64,000 bases of DNA from Thermospira aquatica. Lineage in GTDB: Bacteria; Spirochaetota; Brevinematia; Brevinematales; Thermospiraceae. The notes under the pieces are model-generated. The model saw only the letters and a program-made list of their open reading frames with translations. It did no database searches and was not told the origin of the DNA. Shown here one piece after another: positions 33,740 to 44,733 of this stretch. Location of the stretch: the NCBI RefSeq assembly GCF_023525255.1, contig NZ_CP073355.1:1674001-1738000 (forward strand). Reading direction: 5' to 3'. Made by a program: the position numbers and the translations under genes. How positions within the stretch are numbered: the stretch's first letter is position 1; every line of letters starts with the position of its first letter.

Positions 33740-36700
33740 ATGAAAAATGAACGTTCACTTGGTATTTGTCTTGGAGCCTCTACCATCAGTGTTGTTGAGC
33801 TGGATGTAACTCACGAGCCAAGACTTATTCGATTCGAGCGGTTACCACACGAAGGTGATCCTAAGGCGAAACTTCAGGAAATATTGAAGTATTTCTCCCT
33901 GGATCATACCTATGTAGCTCTTACAGGACGTAAGTTCCGGCGGATTACACGTCTTCCCTCTATTACGGAACCTGAAGCCACAGAGATTGCCTACCGTTAT
34001 CTGCGTAAAAAGCTGGGAGGTAAGCATTATGATGCGATTATCTCGGCTGGTGGAGAGACCTTCATGGTGTATGGTCTGGATCAGAAGGGGAGAATTTCCA
34101 GCATCAGTTCAGGGAACAAGTGTGCTTCTGGTACAGGGGAGTTTTTTCTCCAGCAAATTCGGCGTATGAATCTCACGGTGGAAGATGCTATTAAGTATGC
34201 CCGTGAGTCAAAGCATCCCCACAACCTCTCCAGTCGTTGTTCGGTGTTTGCCAAGTCCGATTGTACGCATGCGTTAAATATTGGGGTGCCTATTCCTGAT
34301 GTTGCTGCAGGGCTTTCTCGTATGATGGCCAAAAAGATCGAAGAGCTTTTGGTAAAAATCAATGCGAATAAGGCGATTATTGTTGGTGGGACAGCCAAGA
34401 ATGAGGTAATGATTGAAGTCCTTCGCGAAGGGTATGAGGATATCTATGTACCTGAGGAAGCCCCCTATTTTGAGGCTTATGGAACGGCTCTCTGGGCATG
34501 GGAGAATAAAGCAGTCTTTAATGAGGGTGTGGATCGCGTGTTCAAAGATCATCACTCCTCGTTTACTTTTCTTAGCCCACTCTCGGAGTACCAATCAATG
34601 GTGGAATTCAAAACCATGGAACGAGGAAATCCAAAGGATGGTGATGAATGTATTCTCGGTCTGGATGTGGGCTCTACGACGACGAAAGCAGTGTTACTTC
34701 GTACGAGCGATGATAAGATTCTTGCATCGGTTTATCTCCGTACCAATGGTAACCCCATCGAGGCTTCGAGAAACTGTTACCGTGGTCTTTTAGAACAACT
34801 TGGTGGGAAAAAGCTCAATATTATCGGGCTTGGTGTCACAGGGAGTGGACGACATATTGCTGGACTCCATGCTGAAACAGACGGGATTATTAACGAGATT
34901 ATCGCCCATGCTCGAGCGGCGGCTCATTTTGATCCCGAGGTGGATACGATATTTGAGATTGGTGGTCAGGACGCAAAATACACCTATCTTGTGAATGGAG
35001 TTGCCTCAGATTACGCGATGAATGAAGCCTGTTCAGCCGGAACAGGGAGTTTTCTTGAAGAGTCTGCCTATGAGTCTATGGGTGTAAGGACAGAGGAGAT
35101 AGCTGATATAGCTTTGCGTTCCAAACGCCCACCCAACTTTTCTGATCAATGTGCGGCTTTTATCTCCTCTGATATTAAAATTGCTACGCAAGAGGGTATT
35201 GCAAAAGAGGATATTATTGCAGGGCTAGTGTACTCTATCTGTATGAATTATGTCAATCGTGTGAAAGGTGCCCGGCAAGTAGGCAACAAGATCTTCATGC
35301 AGGGAGGGGTTTGTTACAACCGTGCTGTGCCTCTCGCTATGGCAAGCCTCACAGGCAAGAAGATCATTGTTCCTCCTGAACCAGGTCTTATGGGGGCCTA
35401 TGGTGTGGCCCTCGAGGTAAAAGAGATGCTTGCCCTCGGTTTTCTTGAAAAAGGATCGTATGATCTTGCAGATCTTGGAAGTCGTGAGATCGAGTATGGC
35501 AAGACCTTTATCTGTGCTGGTAAACCCGAAAACTGTGATCGTAAGTGCGAGATCGCTATTATCAAGGTGAAGGGAAAGCAATTCCCGTTTGGTGGAGCGT
35601 GTAACAAGTACTACAATCAGATTCACCATATTCATGTGGATACTAGGTCTTACGATTATGTGCTCAAGAGAAGACAACTCCTTTTTGAGACCTTTTGTGA
35701 ACCGAAAGAGTTGCCTGAAAACGCTCCTGTGGTAGGGATAAACAAATCTTTTCACACCCATACCCTTTATCCTTTCTACTACAACTTCTTTACTGAATTG
35801 GGGTGCAAGGTGGTGTTGCCGGAGGAGGTTCGTCAGAGTGGTATTGATAAAGGAATGACGAGCTTTTGTCTTTCCGGTCAGATTGCACTGGGGATGTTTG
35901 AGGATCTCCTCGAGAAAAAGCCGGATTACATCTTTCTTCCGCAGATTATGGAAATGCATGTCACGGAACAGCCTGAGTATCGCAAAGAATACCAGACGGT
36001 CTGTATGTTTGTACAAGGAGAGCCATACTACCAAAAGGCAACATTTCTCAAGGATCATCCCAATCCACCGAAGCTTCTCTCTCCTGTGCTGAATTTCATG
36101 AAAGGTTTCCATACGGAGGAGGAACAGTTTGTAAAGCTTGCTGAGGAGATGGGATTCTCTGCTGCTGAGGGGGTACGTGCTCACAGGATTGCCTATAAAA
36201 AACAAAAGGCGTTTTTCCAGGCTATGAAAGAAGAGGGAAGAAAGGTATTAAAAGAACTTGAAAAAGATCCAAACAAAATAGCCATCGTCCTCTTTGGACA
36301 TCCTTACAATGCTTTTGCGGAAGAGGCAAACAAGGGAATTCCTTTTAAATTTGCTTCTCGTGGAATTTATATTCTTCCCTATGACTTTTTGGAATATGAA
36401 CAGGAAGAAAATTACCGTAATACCTATTGGGAGATGGGGCAAAGGATCATTCGTGCTGCCAGGATTGTCAAGAATCATCCTCAGCTTTTCGGTGTGTATT
36501 TTACCAACTTCCTTTGTGCTATTGATTCGATGATGGTGACCCATTTCCGCGATCTCATGGGGACAAAGCCCTCACTAACCCTTGAGGTTGACACCCATAC
36601 GGCTGATGCAGGGGTAAACACGCGAGTAGAGGCGTTTCTCGATGTCGTAAGGAACTATATAAAATTGAGAGACAAAATTCTGGATGCCGAACCTCCCTTC

Positions 36701-38083
36701 CGTCGAGCTGAGGTCAGGATCAATGAGTGGGGGCATGTGGAGTATGTTGATTCAACGGGTCAGGTATTCCCTTACAGAGATGCCTCCATCAAGGCGGTGG
36801 TGCCCTCCATGGGAGAAAACTTTGCTGCCGGTGCGGCTGCTGCTCTTCGTCGAGTAGGGTGGAAGGCAGAACCTCTCACTGTTTGTGATCGTGAGGCGTT
36901 GAATCTTGGTCGTTCAGTGACGACGAGTAAAGAGTGTTTGCCGATTATTAATATTCTTGGAGAGGTGTTGAAGTACCTGAAATATCGAGAGAATCCTGAA
37001 GAAAGGCTCGTCGTGTTTATTGTTGAGGCTGGAGGGTGTTGTCGGGTGGGACAGTACAAGACACTCCTTGAACGGATGATAGACAAGCTCCAGTTACGCA
37101 ATGTGGCTGTTCTCGGTCTCAGTAACGATAATGGGTATGCGGGGCTTGGTATTCCTTTCCGGTTGAATATTGCCAAGGCAGTGTATTTGATGGATGTGAT
37201 GGATGATATCAAGGCAGCCATTAAAGCCATGGCTGTGGATAAAGAAAAGGCCCTCCAGATCTATCAGGAAGAAATGGAGAAGCTTATTAAGGTACTTGAT
37301 GGGACCAACCGAAAGCCTTTTTATAGTCAGGTAAAAGAGAGTGCCAAAAGACTCTCAGAGATCAAGCTGGTAAGGCCTATTTCTGAGGCAAAATATATTG
37401 GTGTTGTGGGAGAGATCTTTGTGAGAAGAGATCACTTTTCCCTCATGGGGATTCCAGATAAACTGGCCGAACATGGTTTTGTGATGCTGGATGCGCCGGT
37501 AACAGAGTGGGTGAGGTACACTGATTTTCTCCGTGATATTAACATGTTTGAACTCAAAACAAACCTGGTTGGTCGTATTGAGGCGGCAATCAGTGATTTT
37601 ATTCAGGACTATCACGAGAAAAAGCTTAAAAAGATTTTTGCTAAAACGGGTCTCTATGAGTATGAGCTTATAAACATTCGTGAGTATATGAAACGCTCAA
37701 AACACTTCTTCCGCTGGGAACTTACGGGTGAACCGGGGCTTTCTTCGGGTGCGGCTCTGGCTAAACTTGTTGATAAATACTGTGGGGTGATTAATGTGGG
37801 ACCTTTTGGTTGTATGAATTCTCGTATGACAGAGGCAGTGGCGACCCGGGAGATGACGGTGGAAGGAAAACGTGAGGCTGAATGGCAAGCAGGGAATAAA
37901 CAGGATTATGAGGACCTGGCTGAGTTTATGGATAGGTTGCCCTTTCTGAGTATTGAACTTGATGGAAATCCTTTCTCCCAGATTATCGAGGCGCGTTTTG
38001 AAACGTTTCTTTTACAGGCAGAGCGACTCTATCAGTGGATGCAGGAAAAGAAAAAACAACGTCCCCAGAACAAAAAAATGTAA
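33740..38083 (+). CDS. Multidomain acyl-CoA dehydratase activase (2-hydroxyacyl-CoA dehydratase activator type)
   Basis: This giant 1447-aa protein is of the BadF/BadG/BcrA/BcrD family. Two ASKHA ATPase modules are visible: residues 1-275 (SGNKCASGTGEFFLQQI) and about 310-570 (ILGLDVGSTTTKAVLL, IFEIGGQDAKYT, NEACSAGTGSFLEESA). Each has a Cys that in activases helps hold a 4Fe-4S cluster. A DUF2229-like region follows (VGINKSFHTHTLYPFYYNFF), then a dehydratase-subunit-like region with further Cys (EAGGCCRVGQYKT, NVGPFGCMNSR). The enzyme would use ATP to inject electrons; the substrate of such fused proteins is not established. The start is ATG 33740 after AAGGAG. It has its own promoter and terminator. 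Confidence 0.85.
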   Translation: MKNERSLGICLGASTISVVELDVTHEPRLIRFERLPHEGDPKAKLQEILKYFSLDHTYVALTGRKFRRITRLPSITEPEATEIAYRYLRKKLGGKHYDAIISAGGETFMVYGLDQKGRISSISSGNKCASGTGEFFLQQIRRMNLTVEDAIKYARESKHPHNLSSRCSVFAKSDCTHALNIGVPIPDVAAGLSRMMAKKIEELLVKINANKAIIVGGTAKNEVMIEVLREGYEDIYVPEEAPYFEAYGTALWAWENKAVFNEGVDRVFKDHHSSFTFLSPLSEYQSMVEFKTMERGNPKDGDECILGLDVGSTTTKAVLLRTSDDKILASVYLRTNGNPIEASRNCYRGLLEQLGGKKLNIIGLGVTGSGRHIAGLHAETDGIINEIIAHARAAAHFDPEVDTIFEIGGQDAKYTYLVNGVASDYAMNEACSAGTGSFLEESAYESMGVRTEEIADIALRSKRPPNFSDQCAAFISSDIKIATQEGIAKEDIIAGLVYSICMNYVNRVKGARQVGNKIFMQGGVCYNRAVPLAMASLTGKKIIVPPEPGLMGAYGVALEVKEMLALGFLEKGSYDLADLGSREIEYGKTFICAGKPENCDRKCEIAIIKVKGKQFPFGGACNKYYNQIHHIHVDTRSYDYVLKRRQLLFETFCEPKELPENAPVVGINKSFHTHTLYPFYYNFFTELGCKVVLPEEVRQSGIDKGMTSFCLSGQIALGMFEDLLEKKPDYIFLPQIMEMHVTEQPEYRKEYQTVCMFVQGEPYYQKATFLKDHPNPPKLLSPVLNFMKGFHTEEEQFVKLAEEMGFSAAEGVRAHRIAYKKQKAFFQAMKEEGRKVLKELEKDPNKIAIVLFGHPYNAFAEEANKGIPFKFASRGIYILPYDFLEYEQEENYRNTYWEMGQRIIRAARIVKNHPQLFGVYFTNFLCAIDSMMVTHFRDLMGTKPSLTLEVDTHTADAGVNTRVEAFLDVVRNYIKLRDKILDAEPPFRRAEVRINEWGHVEYVDSTGQVFPYRDASIKAVVPSMGENFAAGAAAALRRVGWKAEPLTVCDREALNLGRSVTTSKECLPIINILGEVLKYLKYRENPEERLVVFIVEAGGCCRVGQYKTLLERMIDKLQLRNVAVLGLSNDNGYAGLGIPFRLNIAKAVYLMDVMDDIKAAIKAMAVDKEKALQIYQEEMEKLIKVLDGTNRKPFYSQVKESAKRLSEIKLVRPISEAKYIGVVGEIFVRRDHFSLMGIPDKLAEHGFVMLDAPVTEWVRYTDFLRDINMFELKTNLVGRIEAAISDFIQDYHEKKLKKIFAKTGLYEYELINIREYMKRSKHFFRWELTGEPGLSSGAALAKLVDKYCGVINVGPFGCMNSRMTEAVATREMTVEGKREAEWQAGNKQDYEDLAEFMDRLPFLSIELDGNPFSQIIEARFETFLLQAERLYQWMQEKKKQRPQNKKM

Positions 38084-38088
38084 AATAA

Positions 38089-38116
38089 AAAAGCCCCCAA
38101 TAGGGGGCTTTTTTAT
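38089..38116. terminator. Terminator after the activase gene
   Basis: AAAAGCCCCC (38089-38098) pairs with GGGGGCTTTT (38103-38112) with loop AATA. A-runs and T-runs flank the stem on both sides, so it could act in both directions. Confidence 0.9.
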
Positions 38117-38198
38117 TTTGGAAAAAGCATTGTGATTTTATTTGTAAGCTTGTTTTGGAAGAATGAGGCATTTTTTGTTGTTTTTTCTCTTTTAACTC

Positions 38199-38226
38199 TT
38201 GACAAAAATTTTTTTTGCGTTACAAT
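38199..38226 (+). promoter_or_regulatory. Promoter of the solute-binding lipoprotein gene
   Basis: TTGACA (38199-38204) and TACAAT (38221-38226) are 16 bp apart. Transcription would give a leader of about 75 nt. A second TATAAT at 38282-38287 has no -35 at the right distance. Confidence 0.7.
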
Positions 38227-38307
38227 AAATTTTAGATGAATTTTTTTTTCTTGAAGAGTAAAATATTTCTGTGAAAATCATTATAATAAGATAAAGAGGA
38301 GGTTCAA

Positions 38308-39672
38308 ATGAAAGAGTTCAAATGGGCTGTGCTGAGTCTCATTGTCATGGGGCTTTTTCTTTCCGCATGTGGAAAGAAAACCGAAGGAGACGTCAGTTTA
38401 AAGCTCAAAGAGACCGGTGATGTTGTGTTGACCTTTGCTATGTGGGGGACTCCGGAGGAAAAACTCGCTGTTTACAAGGTTTTGCAGGAGTTCCAGAAAA
38501 AGTTTCCTAACATTGGCTTAAAGGTCATCCACACAGATTCTCTCTCGTTTGGAGATAAGCTTCAGACGATGTATGCGGGCGGTACGCCACCTGATGTGCA
38601 CTATCTTCATGTAGAGAGTTTCTACGATTATGCAAGTAAGGGATTGCTCTATCCGTTAGATGAGTTTGTTTCAGATCCTGAATTCCAGTTTGAGGATCTC
38701 TATCCTTCTCTTGTAGATGCTTTCCGCTTTGGTGGTCAGCTCTACGGTATTCCCAAAGATTGGACGACCTTTGCTATATACTACAATATGGATATGTTCG
38801 ATAAAGAAGGTGTTGCCTATCCCAATGAGAAGTGGACATGGGATGACCTTATCAAGGCAGCACAGAAGCTCACCAAAGATTTTAATGGTGATGGGGTGCC
38901 TGATCAGTATGGGTGGTTAAACGAAACCTGGGCAAACTGGTACTACAATTTTATCCTCCAGAATGGTGGAGAGATCTTTGATGCAAAAGGTAACTGGGTT
39001 CTTGCTGATCCAAAGTATCTGAATGCGAATGCTGAAGCTGTTCAGTTTGTTGCTGATACGATGAATAAGTATAAGGTAGCTCCTTCGGTTACCGCATCTC
39101 GAGAGATAGGTGGAGATGCAAGCTTTGTGGCTGGTCAGACGGCTATGTGTATGTATGGTCGCTGGGTACAGCTTCGTTTCAAGAATATCGACAAGTTTAA
39201 ATGGAATCTTTCCCAGCTTCCTCGCAAAAAGAACAAGATCTCTGTGGTTGTGACCGTGTCTCTTTCCATTAACGCAAATACCAAATATCCTCAAGAAGCA
39301 TGGGAACTGGTGAAGTTCCTCACAAGCTATGAAGGTCAGATCTTTACAGCTGAAGCAGGACTTGCCGTACCTGCTCGCAAGTCTCTTGTAGGTTCAGATC
39401 ATTATCTCAAACCTCAAGAAGTTCTTGTGAATCAGCCCCATCTTGCTCGTAACAAGCCAGAAGAAGATCCTTTCATTGCTCAGCTTCCTGGTGCAAAACT
39501 TCCTCCTCTTGTTCCAAGCTGGATCGAAGTACGCCAGAAGCTTGATGAGCAGTTTGAAGATGTCTTCTTTGGCCGAAAAGACGCGAAGTCTGTGATTCTA
39601 GCACTCGACTCTATTGTGAAAGACATCATGGCTCTGAAGAGTCAGGCTGCTGTGACTGGTGCCGAAGAATAA
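38308..39672 (+). CDS. Sugar ABC transporter substrate-binding lipoprotein
   Basis: The 454-aa lipoprotein has the signal VMGLFLSAC (lipidated Cys21), then a family 1 solute-binding fold: LTFAMWGTPEEKLAVYK, AGGTPPDVHYLH, GGQLYGIPKDWTTFAIYYN, WTWDDLIKAAQKLT, FVAGQTAMCMYGRW and NTKYPQEAWELVKFLTS. It probably captures a sugar or oligosaccharide for an ABC importer. No permease or ATPase gene is adjacent; it sits alone between promoter and terminator, so its transporter must be elsewhere. GAGGAGG precedes ATG 38308. Confidence 0.92.
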   Translation: MKEFKWAVLSLIVMGLFLSACGKKTEGDVSLKLKETGDVVLTFAMWGTPEEKLAVYKVLQEFQKKFPNIGLKVIHTDSLSFGDKLQTMYAGGTPPDVHYLHVESFYDYASKGLLYPLDEFVSDPEFQFEDLYPSLVDAFRFGGQLYGIPKDWTTFAIYYNMDMFDKEGVAYPNEKWTWDDLIKAAQKLTKDFNGDGVPDQYGWLNETWANWYYNFILQNGGEIFDAKGNWVLADPKYLNANAEAVQFVADTMNKYKVAPSVTASREIGGDASFVAGQTAMCMYGRWVQLRFKNIDKFKWNLSQLPRKKNKISVVVTVSLSINANTKYPQEAWELVKFLTSYEGQIFTAEAGLAVPARKSLVGSDHYLKPQEVLVNQPHLARNKPEEDPFIAQLPGAKLPPLVPSWIEVRQKLDEQFEDVFFGRKDAKSVILALDSIVKDIMALKSQAAVTGAEE

Positions 39673-39704
39673 TTTTTCTTTAGTCTCCAATGGCTCATAG
39701 AGGC

Positions 39705-39735
39705 AGGCTGTCCGGATTTCCGGGCAGCCTTTTTA
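39705..39735 (+). terminator. Terminator after the solute-binding protein gene
   Basis: AGGCTGTCCGG (39705-39715) pairs with CCGGGCAGCCT (39720-39730), with one G-T wobble and loop ATTT, followed by a T-run. Confidence 0.92.
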
Positions 39736-39763
39736 TTGGATTTTTGAGATTCACGGAAGAAAG

Positions 39764-39792
39764 TTGAAAAATCCTCTTTTCTATGGTATAGT
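39764..39792 (+). promoter_or_regulatory. Promoter of uvrA
   Basis: TTGAAA (39764-39769) and TATAGT (39787-39792) are 17 bp apart, 28 bp before the uvrA start. No LexA-like palindrome is evident. Confidence 0.65.
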
Positions 39793-39819
39793 AATATTTC
39801 AAAAAGAAAAGGGGTTTTA

Positions 39820-42660
39820 ATGCTGGACAAAATTATCGTAAAAGGGGCGCAGGAGCACAATCTTAAGAATATTGATGTGGAGATTCCTCGTGATAAACTT
39901 GTTGTGATTACCGGTGTTTCGGGAAGTGGAAAGTCTTCTCTTGCTTTTGATACGATTTATGCCGAGGGGGAAAGGAGATATCTTGAATCTCTCTCGACCT
40001 ATGCCAGACAATTCTTAGGCGAAATGAAAAAACCAAAAGTGGAATCCATAGAAGGACTTTCTCCCGCGATTTCTATCCAGCAACAGTCAGTGCATGCGAA
40101 CCCGCGTTCGATCGTGGGGACAGTGACCGAAATTTATGATTATTTTCGTCTGTTATGGGGGACAATAGGAACACCAACCTGTCCCGAGTGTGGGAAGGAG
40201 CTTACGGCTACCACGGTGGACGAGATTGTCAATGGGATTCTCGGCATGCCTGAAGGGGAAAAAATCATGATCCTCTCGCCTGTAGTTCAGGGCAAGAAGG
40301 GAACACATCAGGAGCTTTTTGAGGAGTTGAAATCGGAGGGTTTTGTTCGTGTTCGGGTAAATGGTGAAGTGAAAATGCTCGATGAACCCATAGATTTAGA
40401 TAAAAACCGTAAGCACAATATTGATATCGTGATAGATAGGGCTATAGTATCTTCTGAAAAGCGAACGAGAATTGCGGATTCCGTTGAGCTTGCCCTGAAA
40501 AAAAGTGGGGGGCTTGTTATTATTCTCTCGGTAGAAAGTGGGAACGAAAAACTTTTTTCGGAAAACTTTTATTGTCCTGTCCATCAGGTGAGTTTTGGTA
40601 AGATTGAGCCAAGGATGTTCTCGTTTAATGCTCCGTACGGGGCATGTCCTGAGTGTAGCGGGCTGGGTGAAAAAATGGAGTTTGATCCCGAGCTTCTTGT
40701 GATCTCGACGAGGTCACTTGCTGATGGGGCGATTAAAACGCATCCTCCCACCCAGCAAACATGGTGGAGTATGTGGGAAGCTCTGGCACAGAAGTATCAT
40801 TTTGATCTTTATACACCTTTTCAGGAATTGCCGGAACATGTTCGTCAGATTATCCTCTATGGGGATGAAGGGGAGGTGGAGTTTCATTACCGTTCGAGTC
40901 GGATGGATGTACGGAGTACTTCGGTTTATGAAGGTGTGATTCCAAACTTGAAGCGGCGCTATTTTGAAACGACCTCTCCCGAAATGCGGGAATGGTTTGA
41001 GTCGTATATGAAGTCTATTCCCTGTCCTCTGTGTGGGGGAAAACGGCTGAGAAAAGAGAGTCTTGCTGTCAAGGTGGCGGGTCATAGTATTATGGATGTC
41101 ACAGAGATGACGATAGCAAAAGCCTGGGAGTTTTTTCAGAGGTTGCCTGAGAAACTTACTCCGCATCAGCTCATGATAGTGGAACGAGTTCTCAAAGAGA
41201 TTGATAAGCGGCTCTCTTTTCTCGTGGATGTGGGGGTGGATTATCTTTCGCTTGATAGAAAGGTGAGTACCCTTTCAGGGGGTGAGTTTCAGCGTACCAG
41301 GCTTGCTACCCAGATTGGATCGGGACTCATGGGGGTGTTGTATGTTCTTGATGAGCCTACGATAGGGCTCCACTCACGGGATACTGATAAACTTATCCGC
41401 ACGCTGGAAAAGTTGCGGGATACAGGAAATACCGTTATCGTGGTTGAACATGATGAAGAGATGATTGCACGAGCTGATTGGGTGATAGATATCGGACCAG
41501 GAGCGGGTATCTATGGAGGAGAAGTGATAGCCGAAGGTGCGCCGGCTCATATTCGTCGTCATCCAACCTCGCTTACCGGTCAATACCTTTCCGGACGAAA
41601 ATGCGTCCCTGTGAGAGAAAAACCAAGGGAGGGTAATGGAAACTTTATAACCGTAAAAGGGGCCAGGGAGCATAATCTCAAAAATATCACCGTTTCCTTT
41701 CCTCTTGGCAAGTTTGTTGTGGTGACAGGGGTGAGTGGATCTGGAAAGTCCACCCTGGTGAACGATATTCTTTTTAAAGCGCTTGACAAGAAATTAAATG
41801 GAAGTCGGGAGGAACCGGGGGATCATGATGAGGTGATAGGACTTGCGCATATTGACAAGGTGATTGATATTGATCAGAGTCCTATTGGACGTACACCAAG
41901 AAGTAATCCAGCAACCTATACGGGGGTTTTTACCCTTATACGGGATTTGTTTGCTGCGCTTCCTGAATCCAGGATGCGAGGGTATGCCCCGGGGAGGTTT
42001 AGTTTTAATGTTAAAGGGGGACGATGTGAGGCCTGTCAGGGCGATGGGGTAAAAAGGATTGAAATGCACTTTTTGCCGGATGTGTATGTCCCCTGTGAGG
42101 TGTGTCAGGGGAAACGTTACAACCGGGAGACGCTTCAGGTGTTGTACAAAGGCAAAAGTATTGCCGATGTGCTGGATATGACGGTGGATGAAGCTTTTGA
42201 ATTCTTTGAGGCTATTCCTCCTCTTAAGCGTAAACTCGGTATTTTGCGGGATGTGGGTTTGGGGTACATCCATCTGGGACAGCCAGCGACTACCCTTTCT
42301 GGTGGTGAAGCGCAGCGTATTAAGCTTTCCAAGGAGCTTTCCAGGGTCAGTACAGGGAGAACACTCTATATTCTCGATGAGCCCACGGTAGGGCTTCATT
42401 TTGATGATGTGAGAAAACTTCTCGAGGTTCTTCAGACCCTCGTTGATAGGGGAAATACCGTCGTAGTAATAGAGCACAACATGGATGTGATCAAGGTAGC
42501 AGATTGGATTATCGATCTTGGACCAGAAGGGGGAAGTGGGGGAGGAGAGGTGGTATTTGAGGGAACGCCTGAGGAGATCCAGATGTGTTCAGCGAGTTAC
42601 ACGGGTAGATATTTAAAAAAGTATCTTGAGGATATGAAGCGATGCGTCGATGGGGAATAA
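39820..42660 (+). CDS. uvrA: Excinuclease ABC subunit A (UvrA)
   Basis: UvrA recognises DNA damage for nucleotide excision repair. The 946-aa protein has two ABC ATPase halves: Walker [15 protein letters not shown] near 31-44 and [13 protein letters not shown] near 637-649, signatures [12 protein letters not shown] and [12 protein letters not shown], and zinc modules [14 protein letters not shown] and [12 protein letters not shown] 39820 follows AAAGGGG. Its last 19 bases overlap the next gene. Confidence 0.98.
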   Translation: MLDKIIVKGAQEHNLKNIDVEIPRDKLVVITGVSGSGKSSLAFDTIYAEGERRYLESLSTYARQFLGEMKKPKVESIEGLSPAISIQQQSVHANPRSIVGTVTEIYDYFRLLWGTIGTPTCPECGKELTATTVDEIVNGILGMPEGEKIMILSPVVQGKKGTHQELFEELKSEGFVRVRVNGEVKMLDEPIDLDKNRKHNIDIVIDRAIVSSEKRTRIADSVELALKKSGGLVIILSVESGNEKLFSENFYCPVHQVSFGKIEPRMFSFNAPYGACPECSGLGEKMEFDPELLVISTRSLADGAIKTHPPTQQTWWSMWEALAQKYHFDLYTPFQELPEHVRQIILYGDEGEVEFHYRSSRMDVRSTSVYEGVIPNLKRRYFETTSPEMREWFESYMKSIPCPLCGGKRLRKESLAVKVAGHSIMDVTEMTIAKAWEFFQRLPEKLTPHQLMIVERVLKEIDKRLSFLVDVGVDYLSLDRKVSTLSGGEFQRTRLATQIGSGLMGVLYVLDEPTIGLHSRDTDKLIRTLEKLRDTGNTVIVVEHDEEMIARADWVIDIGPGAGIYGGEVIAEGAPAHIRRHPTSLTGQYLSGRKCVPVREKPREGNGNFITVKGAREHNLKNITVSFPLGKFVVVTGVSGSGKSTLVNDILFKALDKKLNGSREEPGDHDEVIGLAHIDKVIDIDQSPIGRTPRSNPATYTGVFTLIRDLFAALPESRMRGYAPGRFSFNVKGGRCEACQGDGVKRIEMHFLPDVYVPCEVCQGKRYNRETLQVLYKGKSIADVLDMTVDEAFEFFEAIPPLKRKLGILRDVGLGYIHLGQPATTLSGGEAQRIKLSKELSRVSTGRTLYILDEPTVGLHFDDVRKLLEVLQTLVDRGNTVVVIEHNMDVIKVADWIIDLGPEGGSGGGEVVFEGTPEEIQMCSASYTGRYLKKYLEDMKRCVDGE

Positions 42661-43853
42661 TCGTGTTTTTCCCCTTCATCCTTCCCATTTTTTTCTGGAG
42701 TGTGGTAATAAAGAGTGATCCAGTTGGAGCTGAAGTAAGGGTAGGGGGAATATGTGTTGGAAAAACGCCTCTTGTTCTTTCCAATGGGACAGGGTTAGTG
42801 GAGGTTTCTCTCCCTGGCTATAAAGCGGTCACACAGGTGGTACACGAGCAAAAGCAAATTTTTGTTAGATTGCTACCGACAAACTCATTGCTTACCTTTA
42901 TAAAACAAGAGTATGTTGGATCGATGCCAAAGGATCTTATTTTTACTCCCGATGGACGGTATCTTGTGATTACCTTTATGGGGGAACAGGGTATAGGTTA
43001 CTACGATATGAAAGAAGCAAAACTCTCTATGGTACGGATACCGCAGTACCATCGTTACGTAGGGTATGTGGAGGGGGTTTTTTCTCCCGATGGGAAGGAG
43101 TTTTGGTTTACCCAGGTGGACAAAAAAGGAAAGGTGTTTGTAGTGTCTCTGTCAAACTGGAGTATAGTAAAAGAAATTGATGTTCAGGGAAGTATGCCAA
43201 AAGTTGGGGAGTTTACTCCGGATGGGAGGTATTACTATGTCACATGCTGGGATTCTGCTACGGTAACCGTGATAGAACGAGAGACGTATCAAGTGCGAGA
43301 AATTCTCCGTACGACGGGATACCAACCGAGAGGGTTGGGTTTTTCTCAGGATGGACATTATCTCTATGTTTTGTTTTATGGTTCGGGAGAAATTATCAAG
43401 TATGATAGAACACAGGGACATAAGGTGGTGAAAACCATCAAAACAGGGGGGTCAAACGGTCGATTTAGACTTCATCCCCATCGGAATTGGGTGTATATCA
43501 ATAATCTGAGAAGATCTCGTTTTTATATCCTGGATCTCTCTACGGATACGCTTTCAGCACCCTATGCTTGCGGGATACATCCCTCCAATCTCAAGCTTTC
43601 CCCGGACTATCGTTATATGGTCATCACCTGCCGGGGTAAAGATAATTCCAAGGGATTTGCGTATCGGAGTCCTGAGGATGGAACGGTGGAATTGTATGAT
43701 ATAAAGGAGAGTGTTCCTCGTTTGCTTGAGGTGATCAAAGGGGGAAATCAGCCCATAGGGATTGCTATTTCTTCCGATGGGAAAATTCTTGCTATTTCAA
43801 ATTTTATGGATGGTACGGTGGATTTTTATCTCGTGGATACGGAGCGGTTGTGA
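42642..43853 (+). CDS. Exported PEGA-domain and beta-propeller protein
   Basis: The 403-aa protein starts with a hydrophobic signal or anchor ([17 protein letters not shown]), then a PEGA-type module ([20 protein letters not shown] to about 80). The rest is a seven-bladed YVTN/WD-like propeller with repeated blade cores ([60 protein letters not shown]). Such proteins bind partners at the cell surface; the ligand is unknown. The start lies inside the end of uvrA, so the genes form one operon. Confidence 0.82.
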   Translation: MRRWGIIVFFPFILPIFFWSVVIKSDPVGAEVRVGGICVGKTPLVLSNGTGLVEVSLPGYKAVTQVVHEQKQIFVRLLPTNSLLTFIKQEYVGSMPKDLIFTPDGRYLVITFMGEQGIGYYDMKEAKLSMVRIPQYHRYVGYVEGVFSPDGKEFWFTQVDKKGKVFVVSLSNWSIVKEIDVQGSMPKVGEFTPDGRYYYVTCWDSATVTVIERETYQVREILRTTGYQPRGLGFSQDGHYLYVLFYGSGEIIKYDRTQGHKVVKTIKTGGSNGRFRLHPHRNWVYINNLRRSRFYILDLSTDTLSAPYACGIHPSNLKLSPDYRYMVITCRGKDNSKGFAYRSPEDGTVELYDIKESVPRLLEVIKGGNQPIGIAISSDGKILAISNFMDGTVDFYLVDTERL

Positions 43854-44578
43854 TGCGTATTGTGGTGATGAGTGATATCCATGGCAATCTTGCTGCTCTT
43901 CAGAGTTTTGAAAAACTTCAAGAAAAATACGATGAACTTTACTGTCTGGGAGATGTGGTAGGATATGGACCGTATCCTGAGGAGTGTGTTCAGTGGACAA
44001 AAGAACACGCTTCAGTGGTCATTCAGGGGAATCATGAGAGAGCACTTTTTGATCCTCATGAAAGACATGTGATGAATCCGTTAGCGGCGGAACAGATACG
44101 ATGGACAAGAAGAGTACTTTCACCGGAGTCTCTTGCCACAATTCAGATGTGGCCTGCGGATGCCAAAAAACATGGGCTTTGGTTCTGTCATGGGAGTCCG
44201 GACGATCCGGATAGGTATATATTTGGTCCCAAGGAAGTGGCTTTAGCGTTGTATGCTTTAGAAGAGGCAGGGATATTTATAGCCCTTTTTGGTCATACCC
44301 ACTATCCTGGCTTGATTACGGAGGAAGGGGAGTATTGGTACGAGATAGGAAAAGACAAAATACTTGAAAAAGGCAAAAGGTATCTCATAAATCCAGGGAG
44401 TATTGGTCAGCCACGGGATGGGGACCCGCGAGCTTCTTGTTGTATTCTTTCGCATGGGCGAGATGGCTGGAAAGTACGTTTTCTCCGGTTTACGTATGAT
44501 ATTCAGTCTACGGTAGAGGGAATCATGTCGAAAGGTTTACCTGTTGAACTGGCTTACCGTTTGGGTATGGGGAGGTGA
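43853..44578 (+). CDS. YfcE/MJ0936-type metallophosphoesterase
   Basis: The 241-aa protein has the calcineurin-like phosphoesterase motifs in order: SDIHGN (7-12), GDVVGYGPYP, GNHER, CHGSP and GHTHYPG, which hold a dinuclear metal centre, followed by INPGSIGQPR. It probably hydrolyses a small phosphomonoester or diester; the substrate is unknown. ATG 43853 overlaps the stop of the propeller gene by one base (TGATG). Confidence 0.88.
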   Translation: MRIVVMSDIHGNLAALQSFEKLQEKYDELYCLGDVVGYGPYPEECVQWTKEHASVVIQGNHERALFDPHERHVMNPLAAEQIRWTRRVLSPESLATIQMWPADAKKHGLWFCHGSPDDPDRYIFGPKEVALALYALEEAGIFIALFGHTHYPGLITEEGEYWYEIGKDKILEKGKRYLINPGSIGQPRDGDPRASCCILSHGRDGWKVRFLRFTYDIQSTVEGIMSKGLPVELAYRLGMGR

Positions 44579-44657
44579 GGGAGCATCGTGGGGAAAGAGA
44601 GAAAAAAGAGAACCGAGTTTTAGGCATGTAAATGGATACTCCCCTTTTTTTCTCTTT

Positions 44658-44686
44658 TTGACAATTTTTTTTTCTTTCTCTATAAT
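44658..44686 (+). promoter_or_regulatory. Consensus promoter of the coiled-coil gene
   Basis: TTGACA (44658-44663) and TATAAT (44681-44686) are exactly 17 bp apart, a perfect match to the housekeeping consensus. A second TATAAT lies at 44695-44700. Strong expression is inferred. Confidence 0.85.
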
Positions 44687-44733
44687 CATAGAAGTATAAT
44701 TTTCAATGAAAAAGCTCCATAAGGAGGAGTGGG

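Noticed and set aside
35225-36205. 326-residue open frame opposite the activase gene
   Set aside because: Antisense shadow within a clear multidomain coding region; composition is not protein-like.
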